From contig NZ_SMCS01000001.1 of the NCBI RefSeq assembly GCF_004342265.1, positions 186,001-250,000 on the forward strand: a stretch of 64,000 nucleotides of DNA, in the 5' to 3' direction. How positions within the stretch are numbered: position 1 is the stretch's first letter; the number at the start of each line of letters is the position of its first letter. The notes under the pieces are model-generated. The model made no database searches. It saw only the letters and a list, made by a program, of their open reading frames with translations, and had not been told where the DNA came from. Source of the stretch: Luteibacter rhizovicinus (GTDB taxonomy: Bacteria; Pseudomonadota; Gammaproteobacteria; Xanthomonadales; Rhodanobacteraceae). Position numbers and translations under genes: made by a program. Below, piece after piece: positions 44,413-53,378 of the stretch.

Positions 44413-46098
44413 TCAAACGGCCAAACGCGGAATATCCACCTTAGGCATAAGACGCGAAGTGAAATACCGATCCTGGTAATAACGAATCTTGTCGCACTTC
44501 ACCGGGTGCGGAATACCTTCGTACAGGAACACTTCCTTGTCGGTCCCCATGGCCTTCAGCTCCTGCGGCAACATCAGGGCGCGTTTCTCTTCCGATTCAC
44601 TACGGGAAACATCGCCACGGTTGCGTCCGCGCGTGACGTTTTCCTTGCGCACGGTGGTGTAGCCGAGCATGTCCGAATAATCGTTCGCATCCTGCTGCTC
44701 GCGCGGCGCGAAGACAATCTGCAAAGCATGGTTGGTAATCACCGTGCGCGAGACATCCTTGCCATAGGTCGCATCGAGCTGGGCCATGCTCTGGATGATC
44801 GGCAGCAGACGGATGTTGTAGCCGGCCATGTACGACACCGCGGAAGCGATGATCTCCACCTTGCCGATCGACGTGAACTCGTCCATCAGCAGCAGGCATT
44901 GATGCTTAAGCGCCGGGTTGTTCTGCGGCAGCTCCTTGGTATTCAGATTGATCAGCTGACTGAAGAACAGATTGACGATCAGGCGGCTCTCGGCCAGCTT
45001 GTTTGGCTGGATACCGATATAGATGGTCATCCGCTTGCGCCGCACGTCGGTGAGCAGGAAGTCGTCGTCGCTGGTCGCCGCATCCAGCACCGGATTGATC
45101 CACGCGTTCAGCGGTTCCTTGAACGTGCCGAGAATCGACGCGAAGGTTTCGTTCGCCTGCGACAGCAGGTTGGCGAAAGCCGATTGCGCGTTGCTGCTGA
45201 GGAAGGTCTGCTGGGCTAGCCACTGATAAAGCTGACGAAGGTCGGTACCGTCGCCGGAGGACAGGCGATAGATCGTGCCGAGCGTCGGTTTGTTCCGAAG
45301 CTGCAGCGGCACGCCGCGTTTCTCGTCGTCGTCCCACTTTTCGAACAGATACAGCGCAAACGCCATGAATGCATTACGTGCCTGGCTGACCCAGAATTTC
45401 TGGTCGTCGGCGCCATCCGGATAAAGCATCGACGCGATGCTCATCAGATCCGATACGCGGAAAGCGGGATCGCTGGACACGTAGCTCAACGGATTCCAGC
45501 GATGACTGCGGCGATCCTCGGCGAACGGGTTGAACAGGTAAATCTCCTGTCCCTGACTGGCTCGCCAGCCGCTGGTCAGCTCGAAGTTCTCCTGCTTGAT
45601 ATCCAGCACCACGATCGATTCCTGGTAATCGAGAAGGTTCGGAATCACCACGCCAACACCCTTGCCCGAGCGAGTCGGCGCGGCAAGGATCACGAACTGC
45701 TGCCCACTCAGCCGCACCAGGTCGCCTTTGAACTTGCCGACCAGAATGCCGTTCTTCGACGACTTGAGCATGCCTAGCTTTCTCAGGTCGCCCGCCCGCG
45801 CGAAGCGGGCATCGCCATGCATGGACTGTTTCTTCGTCCGGTACATGAAGTACAGCACGACTACCCATGCCAGCAGCGGCACGGTAAAGCCGACGATACC
45901 GGCAACGTGAATGCGCATCGCATACCGCTGCACCTGCGGCAGGTCCAGCGAGCGCACGTACTGCCAGTAGGTTTCCCACGTCAGCGGCACGTTGCTGAGT
46001 TTGAGGAACAGCTGTATCAGATAGCCGGACAGGTACTCGCCCGCTACCAGGGCGACCAACGCGAGTCCGGCCGCCCAATATCCCCTGGTCTTGCTCAT
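44413..46098 (-). CDS. virD4: type IV secretion coupling protein VirD4
   Basis: The 561-aa inner-membrane ATPase delivers effectors to the secretion channel. Two N-terminal membrane helices (~8-28, ~68-88) precede the motor domain with Walker A (LAAPTRSGKGVGVVIPN) and Walker B (CLLLMDEFTSIG). In Xanthomonas the all-alpha domain of VirD4 binds the XVIPCD of effectors. It is transcribed on the same strand as the virB genes but separated from them by the ~10-kb effector array. Confidence 0.95.
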   Translation of the reverse strand: MSKTRGYWAAGLALVALVAGEYLSGYLIQLFLKLSNVPLTWETYWQYVRSLDLPQVQRYAMRIHVAGIVGFTVPLLAWVVVLYFMYRTKKQSMHGDARFARAGDLRKLGMLKSSKNGILVGKFKGDLVRLSGQQFVILAAPTRSGKGVGVVIPNLLDYQESIVVLDIKQENFELTSGWRASQGQEIYLFNPFAEDRRSHRWNPLSYVSSDPAFRVSDLMSIASMLYPDGADDQKFWVSQARNAFMAFALYLFEKWDDDEKRGVPLQLRNKPTLGTIYRLSSGDGTDLRQLYQWLAQQTFLSSNAQSAFANLLSQANETFASILGTFKEPLNAWINPVLDAATSDDDFLLTDVRRKRMTIYIGIQPNKLAESRLIVNLFFSQLINLNTKELPQNNPALKHQCLLLMDEFTSIGKVEIIASAVSYMAGYNIRLLPIIQSMAQLDATYGKDVSRTVITNHALQIVFAPREQQDANDYSDMLGYTTVRKENVTRGRNRGDVSRSESEEKRALMLPQELKAMGTDKEVFLYEGIPHPVKCDKIRYYQDRYFTSRLMPKVDIPRLAV

Positions 46099-46211
46099 GC
46101 AATCTATCCTGGTACTTGTGTTGTTACAGGGCCTGCACCCTGAGTGGCTCTGGAGGTCATATAAGCAACGTTATCGCGCCGGGCGCGGCAACGTGATTCC
46201 ATTGGTGCTGC

Positions 46212-46535
46212 TCAGTGTTCGTGCGGAGATGCTTCCGGGCGTCCACCGCCCTTCCAGCCGCCGCTGGTTATGGCCTGGGGACAAATCGATACATATTCTC
46301 TGAGCGCCTTTCTGTCGTCGCCCGTCCAAGGTCTTCCATATTTATTAGGCTCGTTACATGCCCCTGTATACATCCACTGTCCTGTGTGGGGAGGAATAGG
46401 TATCCAGCACGGAGCGAATATCTTCTGACCTTTCGTGCAGAACAAAAAAGGATCGTCATCGCGAAAGCTAAAGTGTTGTTGGGCGCTGACCGCTCCGGTA
46501 ACGAACAAGGCAGCCAATATGATCCAGCCTTTCAT
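46212..46535 (-). CDS. small exported four-cysteine protein
   Basis: The 107-aa product (MKGWIILAALFVTGAVSAQQ) has a signal peptide and a good AAGGA ribosome site. The mature ~90 residues have four cysteines (FCTK, APCW, GACNE, SICPQ), so two disulfides are likely. No family is recognised. It lies between the lipase effector and virD4 on the same strand, in DNA less GC-rich than its neighbours. It could be a spare immunity protein or a secretion accessory factor; VirB7 is unlikely because there is no lipobox. Confidence 0.72.
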   Translation of the reverse strand: MKGWIILAALFVTGAVSAQQHFSFRDDDPFLFCTKGQKIFAPCWIPIPPHTGQWMYTGACNEPNKYGRPWTGDDRKALREYVSICPQAITSGGWKGGGRPEASPHEH

Positions 46536-46619
46536 ATGAATTCCTTCGCATTTCAGTCAAAGGGGAAACGGTTGTCTGGAAGCAGGATGTCGGCCATAAC
46601 CACCTGCCAGATTTTCGGG

Positions 46620-48179
46620 CTACATCCCGGGAGATGGACCTGCTTTCTGCACTGACTGTTGTTGCAATTCTTGCTGCTGCGCCTGGGCTAGTTGTTTCTG
46701 CGCCGCAAGTTGCTCCCAGTTAACACTGCTGCGTTCGATCGATGTCGCCATCGCCTCTTGCGTCGGCACATCCACGATGCGCTTCAGCGGCGAGTTCAGT
46801 TCGCCCTGCACGGCATAGGTACGAGCGGCATCGTCGCTAAGCTCGGCATGGTCGATCCGGGTCAGGCCGTCGCGTCGCGCGGCAACCGTTAGCGAAGCAG
46901 CCAGATTGTCGCTGCGCTGATCGGGAGTGCGTTGGTGCGCCGCGTCCAGTTCATGCACTGCCCCGCGAGCCTGCTGGTAAAGCGGGTGATCGGGGTGTCC
47001 GGTCTGATCCAGACGAACGGGAGCTGGCGTGGCAGGCTTGTCGTCGAACCACGAGCCCGGATGACTCAGCGTATCCCACGCTTGCGAGGCTTTCTCGCTG
47101 ATCGCGTGCCCGGCGGAATGAAGACCCTCCGAGATATCCTTGCCCACGTGGCTGATGGTGTCTCCGATCTCATGAGCAACATGCAGCGCCGCATTTCCGA
47201 CGGCTTGCGCGTCCTCGACGACTTCCTTGCGAACGTGATCGATCGTCTGTCCGACCTCCTGGGCGACATGTTGGGCTGCGTGGCCCACGGCATGAACGCC
47301 TTCTTCCAGCTTTTCGACCGCGGCATGACCCACGCCATAAGCGGTCTCGCCGATAGCCTTCGGTATTTCCCAGCCTGCGGAAAGACCCTTGCGGATGTCC
47401 TGCACGTCGTTCCGGTAACGGTCGACCATACCTTCATGTGCGAGGTATCGAGCCTGACTTTCCGGATTGATGATGCTTTGACCGAGCAATTTGCTCTCGG
47501 GCACGAAGTTGTCGATGGCATGCGCGCCGAAGTCGATCGCCTTGACCGGGTTACGCAGGCTCAGCACGCCGCTGTCGTCGCGATAGCCGGCCTTGGATAA
47601 GGTGTCGATATCCTGCTGCGCCGCGTAGATGCGTACTTCGCCGAAATGCGGGCTGGCCGCGCTGACTACGTCGCCCGCACGAACATGATCGATCACCTGA
47701 TGACCACCCTCCGGTACGCCGTGCAGCAAACCTGCCGCGCCGTAGGCGTTGAAGGTCTCGCCCTTCAGTCCGAATTTGGCGGCGCTGATTTCGGCCAGCG
47801 TGCCGCCGAGAGAATGGCCGGTGACGGTGATATTCGGCGAACGATCGTTGAGCTCGGCTTCCTGCTTTGCCTTGTCGATCACGCGCTGTGTGAAGGCGAC
47901 GGCATCAGGCGCCTGGGCATTTATTCCAGTGAGTACCATGCCTGCGTCGACGCCACCGTCGTGCACCGGTTCGCGGTCGAACTCCGTGCCGCGATAGGCA
48001 ATGATTACTTCATTGGTGTCGAGCCGGAGATAGGCGGTGGCCTGAAATCCCGTGTGCGGATTGTTCGCGTTGTCTATGGCTTTATAGGCCACGCCACCAA
48101 GCTCGATGCGCTTGTCGAGCACCGGGTCGTGGTACGAGTCCTGTGCAAGCAACGCGTAGTCAGTTGAGCTGAGAGTCAT
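46620..48179 (-). CDS. X-T4SS effector, class-3 lipase with XVIPCD
   Basis: This 519-aa antibacterial effector has an N-terminal alpha/beta lipase (residues ~1-260) with VIIAYRGTEFDRE and the nucleophile elbow TVTGHSLGGTLAE (S123). It probably attacks phospholipids of rival cells. Residues ~270-375 are amphipathic 11-residue-type repeats (AVGHAAQHVAQEVGQTIDHV), which may insert into membranes. The XVIPCD spans ~395-490 (HPLYQQARGAVHELDAAHQRTPDQ), with a Q-rich tail. The start overlaps the stop of its immunity gene (ATGA). Confidence 0.92.
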   Translation of the reverse strand: MTLSSTDYALLAQDSYHDPVLDKRIELGGVAYKAIDNANNPHTGFQATAYLRLDTNEVIIAYRGTEFDREPVHDGGVDAGMVLTGINAQAPDAVAFTQRVIDKAKQEAELNDRSPNITVTGHSLGGTLAEISAAKFGLKGETFNAYGAAGLLHGVPEGGHQVIDHVRAGDVVSAASPHFGEVRIYAAQQDIDTLSKAGYRDDSGVLSLRNPVKAIDFGAHAIDNFVPESKLLGQSIINPESQARYLAHEGMVDRYRNDVQDIRKGLSAGWEIPKAIGETAYGVGHAAVEKLEEGVHAVGHAAQHVAQEVGQTIDHVRKEVVEDAQAVGNAALHVAHEIGDTISHVGKDISEGLHSAGHAISEKASQAWDTLSHPGSWFDDKPATPAPVRLDQTGHPDHPLYQQARGAVHELDAAHQRTPDQRSDNLAASLTVAARRDGLTRIDHAELSDDAARTYAVQGELNSPLKRIVDVPTQEAMATSIERSSVNWEQLAAQKQLAQAQQQELQQQSVQKAGPSPGM

Positions 48180-48817
48180 TTAAGTTTCTCCTCAGCCTTC
48201 ATCGAGATCGAAAACGTATCGTCCGGATTCTTGAAGTCGGTGCGTTTCGCGTTCCCGGAATTGATCAGGTCCATATCGGTGGCGAAATAGGAACGCTTCG
48301 AGAAGTAGCGGGTATCTGTCTTCCCGGCCAACAGGTTGTCATGGAACAGAGAGCCGCTGAAACCCATCTTCTGGACGTAGACATCCACGCCGGCGGCTAC
48401 GACGGACCAATGGCATACGCCCATGCCGAAATAGTCCTCGTCCTGCAGCAGGTCCACAAAGACGGTGCCTTTGTAGACATGGTCGCTCGTGCGGGTCAGT
48501 TCGAGGGGGACGCGTTTTTCCGGCGCGACGGTAGCACCGGTGATCGGTGTCAGCGGTACGCAGCGATCGTTGCTCACCTTGTAGTCGACGGATCCTTCGA
48601 TGCGGTCGAATGGACCCGGTGCGTCATCGATCGTCACAGTGATCTCGTAACGCATCTTCGGGTTCGGGTTCTGCTTGATGTCGGGCTTTTTCATGGTTGC
48701 GCCATATGCGGAAGGGGTCAGGGCCAAAAGCACGGCCAGCAAGGACGTCAAGCGTCGGGGCGTGACGGCTGGCCCCGTGCTGACTTCTCGTGCGCGCACT
48801 GAATAGTGATTGGTCAT
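48176..48817 (-). CDS. immunity protein for the lipase effector
   Basis: The 213-aa exported protein (signal peptide ~20-40: RRLTSLLAVLLALTPSAYGA) has a beta-rich mature domain: MRYEITVTIDDAPGPFDRIEGSVDYKV, RCVPLTPITGATVAPEKRVPLEL, TVFVDLLQDEDYFGMGVCHWS. This pattern is shared by proteins found next to XVIPCD lipases in Xanthomonadales, such as the XAC0573-type inhibitor; I state that from memory. It overlaps the lipase gene by 4 nt, which ties the pair together. Confidence 0.85.
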   Translation of the reverse strand: MTNHYSVRAREVSTGPAVTPRRLTSLLAVLLALTPSAYGATMKKPDIKQNPNPKMRYEITVTIDDAPGPFDRIEGSVDYKVSNDRCVPLTPITGATVAPEKRVPLELTRTSDHVYKGTVFVDLLQDEDYFGMGVCHWSVVAAGVDVYVQKMGFSGSLFHDNLLAGKTDTRYFSKRSYFATDMDLINSGNAKRTDFKNPDDTFSISMKAEEKLK

Positions 48818-48825
48818 TGCTTCTC

Positions 48826-50130
48826 CTACATGCCCGGCGTGGGAGTGGCGGGCCGTTGGAGCGGCGGCTGCAATTCCTGACCTTGCGCGGCCTGGCCTTG
48901 CTTGGACATCATCTGTTGCCAGGCTTCGCTGCTCTTTTCGATAGGGGTGGCGACCGCTTGCTGGGTTTCGACTTCGGCAACCCGCTTGAGCGGGGAGTTG
49001 AAGTCGCCCTGCACGGCGAACGTCCGGCTGGCGTCCGGATTGAGCACGGCGTGGTCGACCCGGTTCATGCCTTCGCGGCGAGCCGCTACAGTAAGTGCCG
49101 CAGCGAGATTGTCGCTGTGTTGATCCGGGGCGCGCTGGTGTTCCGAATCCAGCCGATGCACGGCATGGCGGGCTTGCTGATATAGCGCGTGATCGGGATG
49201 GGTATCGGTGTCCAGGCGAGGGGGCGCGGCCGTCTGGCGATGCATCGCTTCCAGCGTTTTCGGGCCGGCGATGCCGTCTACTGGCAGCCCGCGATCGTGC
49301 TGGAACTTTTCCACCGCCGCCATGGTGTGTTGGCCATAGCTGCCATCGGTCTTCAGCGCGTGGCCTTTTTCATCGCCATAGCCGAGCCGATTGAGCGAAT
49401 GCTGCAGATCGCTGACATCCCGTCCATGTGCGCCCTTGCGGAGCGTGCCATCGGTGTGAGCAGAGGGCGCTGTTTCCGGGTGGGCATGCGCTGCGGGCGC
49501 TGGCTTCGGCTGCCGATGCTCGGGTTTGACGATGACCGGCTGCTCGGCGACCTTCGTGCTGTCCTGTCCATGCACGGGCGCGTTGACGCGAAACTCGGGC
49601 TTCGCGCGCAAGGCACCGACAATTTCGAAGCGCTTACCGTCCCAGTAGCCGTCGGGAGAAACAGTTACCTCGGCAGGGCCGGTGCTGACCTGCGAACCGA
49701 TGAACTGGAGGTGGCCGTCTTTGTCATAGCCTTTGACGATGCCGACGTGCTGGCCTGAGCCATGCTTGTCCCGGAATAGCAGTACATCCCCGGGCTGCAG
49801 GGAGCCGTGTTGCTTATGCGCCTCGGCGGCTGGCACCACGTCGAAATGTTGCTTCGCGTACGGTTTGACGGTGCTGCCTTCGAAGAGGTCGTGCGTTCCG
49901 AAGGGCGCGTTGCCGACGTTGTAGCCGGCGTTCTTCAGGCCGCGCCAGACGAACGACGAGCAATCCACGCCATAGCGTCCGTCGTGGTCGTTGTCCTGCT
50001 CGGTCCGGCTGCTGTCCGTGTGTAGATTTCCGCCCTTGTTGCTGAGCGTCATGTCGGGGCGACCGTATTCATACTTACGGTTGCTGTTGAGGAAGTGTTC
50101 GTAAGCTTCGGTGTAGATATCGCGACTCAT
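48826..50130 (-). CDS. X-T4SS effector, NlpC/P60-like peptidase with XVIPCD
   Basis: The 434-aa effector has an N-terminal NlpC/P60/CHAP-like cysteine peptidase (residues ~1-175): catalytic cysteine in RYGVDCSSFVWRGL (C57) and histidine in GSGQHVGIVKGYD. It probably cuts peptidoglycan stem peptides in the target periplasm. A PG_binding_1 domain (~235-295: DLQHSLNRLGYGD, AAVEKFQHDRGLPVDGIAGPKT) and XVIPCD (~310-400: ALYQQARHAVHRLDSEHQRAPDQ) follow. I start at the ATG at 50130, not the TTG before it. The immunity gene ends 3 nt upstream. Confidence 0.92.
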   Translation of the reverse strand: MSRDIYTEAYEHFLNSNRKYEYGRPDMTLSNKGGNLHTDSSRTEQDNDHDGRYGVDCSSFVWRGLKNAGYNVGNAPFGTHDLFEGSTVKPYAKQHFDVVPAAEAHKQHGSLQPGDVLLFRDKHGSGQHVGIVKGYDKDGHLQFIGSQVSTGPAEVTVSPDGYWDGKRFEIVGALRAKPEFRVNAPVHGQDSTKVAEQPVIVKPEHRQPKPAPAAHAHPETAPSAHTDGTLRKGAHGRDVSDLQHSLNRLGYGDEKGHALKTDGSYGQHTMAAVEKFQHDRGLPVDGIAGPKTLEAMHRQTAAPPRLDTDTHPDHALYQQARHAVHRLDSEHQRAPDQHSDNLAAALTVAARREGMNRVDHAVLNPDASRTFAVQGDFNSPLKRVAEVETQQAVATPIEKSSEAWQQMMSKQGQAAQGQELQPPLQRPATPTPGM

Positions 50131-50133
50131 CAA

Positions 50134-50742
50134 TTAGTCCTCCGATCCGGCCAGACCCATCGAAAATTCTTCGAGCGTGTCCTTGTCGACCCAGCCGGCC
50201 GCGCAGTCGCCGGTATAGGCGACTGCGTTGCCATTGCGTCGGCACGCGGAGCCCGTGGCGGGACGTATCCATTGCACCGGCTGGTTGCCCTGCGTGCACA
50301 GGTCATTGCCCTTGCAACGGGCAACGCTTTCGACAGGGACCGCTTTGACGAAGTAACGCTCCTGCTTATCTTTGGTAGCGGTCGCTTCGATGCAGACGAA
50401 CTGTTTGTTGGCGAGCCGGGCGACCGGATGGCCGCTGTTGACCGCGTCGGTAAGTGTCACGCCGTTCTTGGCGACTACGGCGCCATAGAGCATGTCGTCG
50501 CCGCACTCGCTGAGGTCGACCTGGTAGCCATCGACCGTACAGGCCGGATTGCCATAGGCATCCTGCTTGCACTGGACCGGTACTCCCGGAGCCATGGCGG
50601 ACAATCGGGCACGCTGTGCGTCGACGACGGCGTCTTTGTTGTGAGGCGCCTGTGCTGCTGCACTGTGGTCAAGACCCACGGCGTGACCTGACGAGGCCAA
50701 CGAACACAGCACGAGCAGGCAAGCAATCTGAACACTTTTCAT
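50134..50742 (-). CDS. exported candidate immunity protein for the NlpC/P60 effector
   Basis: The 202-aa protein (MKSVQIACLLVLCSLASSGHA) has a signal peptide and a GGAG ribosome site that sets the start. The mature domain is cysteine-rich (about nine Cys: VQCKQ, PACTV, SECGDD, FVCIE, ARCKGNDLCTQG, SACRR, GDCAAG), suggesting a disulfide-braced periplasmic fold. I know no named family. It sits 3 nt before the peptidase effector. The same frame stays open far upstream through the next effector gene, but that is not coding. Confidence 0.8.
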   Translation of the reverse strand: MKSVQIACLLVLCSLASSGHAVGLDHSAAAQAPHNKDAVVDAQRARLSAMAPGVPVQCKQDAYGNPACTVDGYQVDLSECGDDMLYGAVVAKNGVTLTDAVNSGHPVARLANKQFVCIEATATKDKQERYFVKAVPVESVARCKGNDLCTQGNQPVQWIRPATGSACRRNGNAVAYTGDCAAGWVDKDTLEEFSMGLAGSED

Positions 50743-50834
50743 GTGAACTCCCATCGCGGCGCTGACTGGAGCGAACCGCGTTTCATGCGATACATGGATT
50801 TCTCCATGGCTTGATCGACCAGAAGTGATTCGGT

Positions 50835-50866
50835 GACGACCGGCGGGGAGGGCCTCGCCGGTCGTC
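50835..50866. terminator. hairpin after the GH19 effector
   Basis: 11-bp perfect stem GACGACCGGCG/CGCCGGTCGTC with a 10-nt loop, 8 nt past the stop of the effector at 50874. It has no T-run on the minus strand. It may separate the effector-immunity cassettes. Confidence 0.55.
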
Positions 50867-50873
50867 GTCCGAA

Positions 50874-52205
50874 CTACATACTGTGCGCGGGGTTTGTCGG
50901 CTGCTGCACCTGTCGCTGCTGCTCCCGTTCGTGAGAAGGCTGCGCGGCGGGTTCCGTCTGGGCCAGCGCGGCGCTGCTCTTCTCGACCGGTGTGGTGACC
51001 GCCTGTTGAGTCTGCACATCCGCTACGCGCTTCAACGGCGAGTTCAGGTCTCCCTGCACCGCATAGGCGCGACTCGCGTCGTCGCTGAGCGACACATGGT
51101 CGATCTTGCTCATTCCCTCGCGGCGCGCGGCTACGGTAAGCGCCGCGGCCAGATTGTCGCTTTGCTGATCGGGTGCGCGATGGTGCTGGGCATCGAGACG
51201 ATGCACGGCGTTGCGGGCCTGCTCGTAGAGCGTGTGATCCGGGTGGGCGACGTTGTCCAGGCGCAAGGGGGCGTGAGCTTGCGGGGCAGGGGTGTGTTCG
51301 CGGTTGGCAGTGGCGAGCTGCTGCTGGTGCGCGACCGCTTCCAGTGTCTTCGGCCCGGCCACGCCATCGACCTTCAGATGGTGGTCGCGCTGGAACGCCT
51401 CCAGGGCGGATTTGGTCGCGGGACCGAAATCGCCATCGGCGTGCAAGGTTTTCTTGCTGGCGTCGGTATAACCGAGCTGACCGAGGTCCGACTGCAGCTT
51501 GCGCACGGCTTCGCCATCCGCGCCCTGCTTGAGCGACGTGCCCGGCGACGCATGCTGCGGGGCATCGTGGGAGCGCTGCGGATGCGTCTGCGCGGGAAGT
51601 TCGGCGACGCCCTTGGACAGGCGCTCCATCACTTCGGGCGTGAGCTTCTTCTCCCAGTCGGCGAAGCGCTCGCGACGATCTTCCAGACCGTTGTACTTGC
51701 CGTTGACGGCCTTGGTCGCCGCCTTCACGTCTTCGCGCGCGGCTTCCGGGACGCGGTTCTCCCAGTACCACACGGCGATCTTCGACGCGGTTTTCGGCTC
51801 GGCGGCGAGTTCCGGGTGCTTGACCAGATCGACACCGAGCGCTTCGCCCGCGGCGCGGTAATTGTCTTTGCCCGTCAGCTGGATATAGCCGCGGCCGTGA
51901 TACTTGTAACCATCGCCGGGCTGATCGTTGCCATTGCGGCCGCCGTACATCAGTTCGGCCAAATGCTCGGGCTTGCCCTGTAAGGCATCCTTGCGCGCGG
52001 CTTCCAGCTTTTCCGGACCCTGGCGCCATGCGGATTCGACCGGGATCTGCGAGATCCCCTTGGTATAACGGAAACCCTCTTCGAGACGGTTCAGTCCATT
52101 CGATTCGTGGGTGACCTGGGCCATGAAATTGGCCAGTTCCCTGGGTGATTTGATGCCGGCTGCCGCAGCTTCCGACAACACTTGCGCTTCACGATCAATC
52201 GCCAT
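50874..52205 (-). CDS. X-T4SS effector, GH19-type lysozyme with XVIPCD
   Basis: The 443-aa effector has a GH19 chitinase/lysozyme-like domain (residues ~1-195): NFMAQVTHESNGLNRLEEGFRY with the catalytic glutamate (E34), and YHGRGYIQLTGKDNYRAAGE. In bacteria this fold cuts peptidoglycan glycan strands. A PG_binding_1 domain (~230-290: KLQSDLGQLGYTD, KSALEAFQRDHHLKVDGVAG) and XVIPCD (~315-410: TLYEQARNAVHRLDAQHHRAPDQ) follow. The preceding gene encodes a LprI-type lysozyme-inhibitor protein, which fits a glycan-cutting toxin. Confidence 0.93.
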   Translation of the reverse strand: MAIDREAQVLSEAAAAGIKSPRELANFMAQVTHESNGLNRLEEGFRYTKGISQIPVESAWRQGPEKLEAARKDALQGKPEHLAELMYGGRNGNDQPGDGYKYHGRGYIQLTGKDNYRAAGEALGVDLVKHPELAAEPKTASKIAVWYWENRVPEAAREDVKAATKAVNGKYNGLEDRRERFADWEKKLTPEVMERLSKGVAELPAQTHPQRSHDAPQHASPGTSLKQGADGEAVRKLQSDLGQLGYTDASKKTLHADGDFGPATKSALEAFQRDHHLKVDGVAGPKTLEAVAHQQQLATANREHTPAPQAHAPLRLDNVAHPDHTLYEQARNAVHRLDAQHHRAPDQQSDNLAAALTVAARREGMSKIDHVSLSDDASRAYAVQGDLNSPLKRVADVQTQQAVTTPVEKSSAALAQTEPAAQPSHEREQQRQVQQPTNPAHSM

Positions 52206-52292
52206 GTGTAACTCCTGTTTGACTTTCCACTACATGTCGGCGTCGCTCCGTGCTCGCCATGTTGCCCCGCCAGTCCTGGCGGGAATCGGATA

Positions 52293-53309
52293 TCAGGGGA
52301 GTTCGACTTCAGGCAGGTGAGAAGGGTCGAAGTCCTTGAAGGTCACCGTACCCAGTTCCTTTGCCGTCAGCTCCAACTGCTTCTTCTTGCCCGTCTCGCG
52401 GTCTTCCACCCGGCGCACGACTTTCGCGACGAGCCAATCTTTCTTCTCGGCGGAATATTTGAAGGTGTATTCGTCCGCCCAGTGCTCGCGCCCGCCACCG
52501 CCATTGACGACGGTGAACTGGCCCGGCTCCAGCCGCGTATAGCCGAACGGATCGCCCGCGACGCCGCCACAGCTGGCGCAGGGAACGATGCGGTTGTTGT
52601 GCGCGAACTTCTGCAACTGGCCGGATGCGTCGCGTACGAGCAGGACCACATCGCGCGCGGGACCTTCGCCCAGCTTTTCGTTGCCGTTGTCCGGCGGGTC
52701 CAGCACCAGCACGGCGTCGGCTCGTCCGTCGCCATTGAGATCGCCCGTCTGGGAATCGAGAATCTTTGCACCGCCTGTCGCGAACGCTTTCAGGTCATCC
52801 ATCTTGCTTCCTTTTTCCTGTGCGGCGACTGGCGATACGGCGGCGCCAGTCGCTCCCGCAGCGGCTGGCTGACGGGCATATGGATTGTTCGATGCGGAAG
52901 CCGAGCCAGACAGCATCGCTTCAAGTTCATCGGCCCTGGCCGCAGTCTTCGTTAACGTACATACATTCGTGTTGGCGTTCTGCGGCGTGCTTCCCACCGC
53001 GGCCTGAGCGCCACAGGCTTTTTCCTTGGCCACCACCCATGCTCTTTCCTCGTCGCGCAGAGCCGTTCTCTTCGCCGGTGCGAGCTGCGACTGCAACTTG
53101 CGGTAGGCGGCATTCAGGCGCCCGTCCTGATAGGTGAATTCGGTACTCGCACAGGCCTGCGTATCGGCGGAACTATGTGCCGCGGCGGTGCACTGGAGAT
53201 ACGAGTCGCGCAAATGGGGCGCTTGAGCGGATGTCGTTCCCGCGATCGCAGGCACGATGGATGCCATGCTGCAAAGGGACAACGCAATGATGTATGGGGA
53301 GTACTTCAT
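52293..53309 (-). CDS. LprI-type lysozyme inhibitor/immunity protein
   Basis: This 338-aa exported protein (signal peptide MKYSPYIIALSLCSMASIVPAIA) has an N-terminal LprI/DUF1311-like domain (~35-125: CTAAAHSSADTQACASTEF, RLNAAYRKLQSQL, LRDEERAWVVAKEKAC), the family known for lysozyme inhibition. After a linker comes a second domain (~170-330) with TGDLNGDGRADAVLVLD, ASCGGVAGDPFG and GGREHWADEYTFKYS. The second domain recurs in the candidate immunity protein at 54639-55589. It precedes the GH19 effector by 87 nt and is the likely inhibitor of it. Confidence 0.86.
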   Translation of the reverse strand: MKYSPYIIALSLCSMASIVPAIAGTTSAQAPHLRDSYLQCTAAAHSSADTQACASTEFTYQDGRLNAAYRKLQSQLAPAKRTALRDEERAWVVAKEKACGAQAAVGSTPQNANTNVCTLTKTAARADELEAMLSGSASASNNPYARQPAAAGATGAAVSPVAAQEKGSKMDDLKAFATGGAKILDSQTGDLNGDGRADAVLVLDPPDNGNEKLGEGPARDVVLLVRDASGQLQKFAHNNRIVPCASCGGVAGDPFGYTRLEPGQFTVVNGGGGREHWADEYTFKYSAEKKDWLVAKVVRRVEDRETGKKKQLELTAKELGTVTFKDFDPSHLPEVELP

Positions 53310-53378
53310 GGGAGGACTATTTCCTTATGAGCAGCTTGTTCGTGCCAGTGACTTCGGGGACAACGGCGTGGTCGCGCA

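Noticed and set aside
46212-46535. VirB7 lipoprotein
   Set aside because: It is near virD4 as VirB7 is in Xanthomonas, but has no lipobox cysteine after the signal peptide and no VirB7 pattern. virB7 is more likely beyond the right edge before virB8.
50134-52029. A 631-codon minus-strand frame
   Set aside because: Only its last ~202 codons (signal peptide onward) are real. The upstream part overlaps the GH19 effector in another frame and is Arg/Ser-rich shadow sequence.
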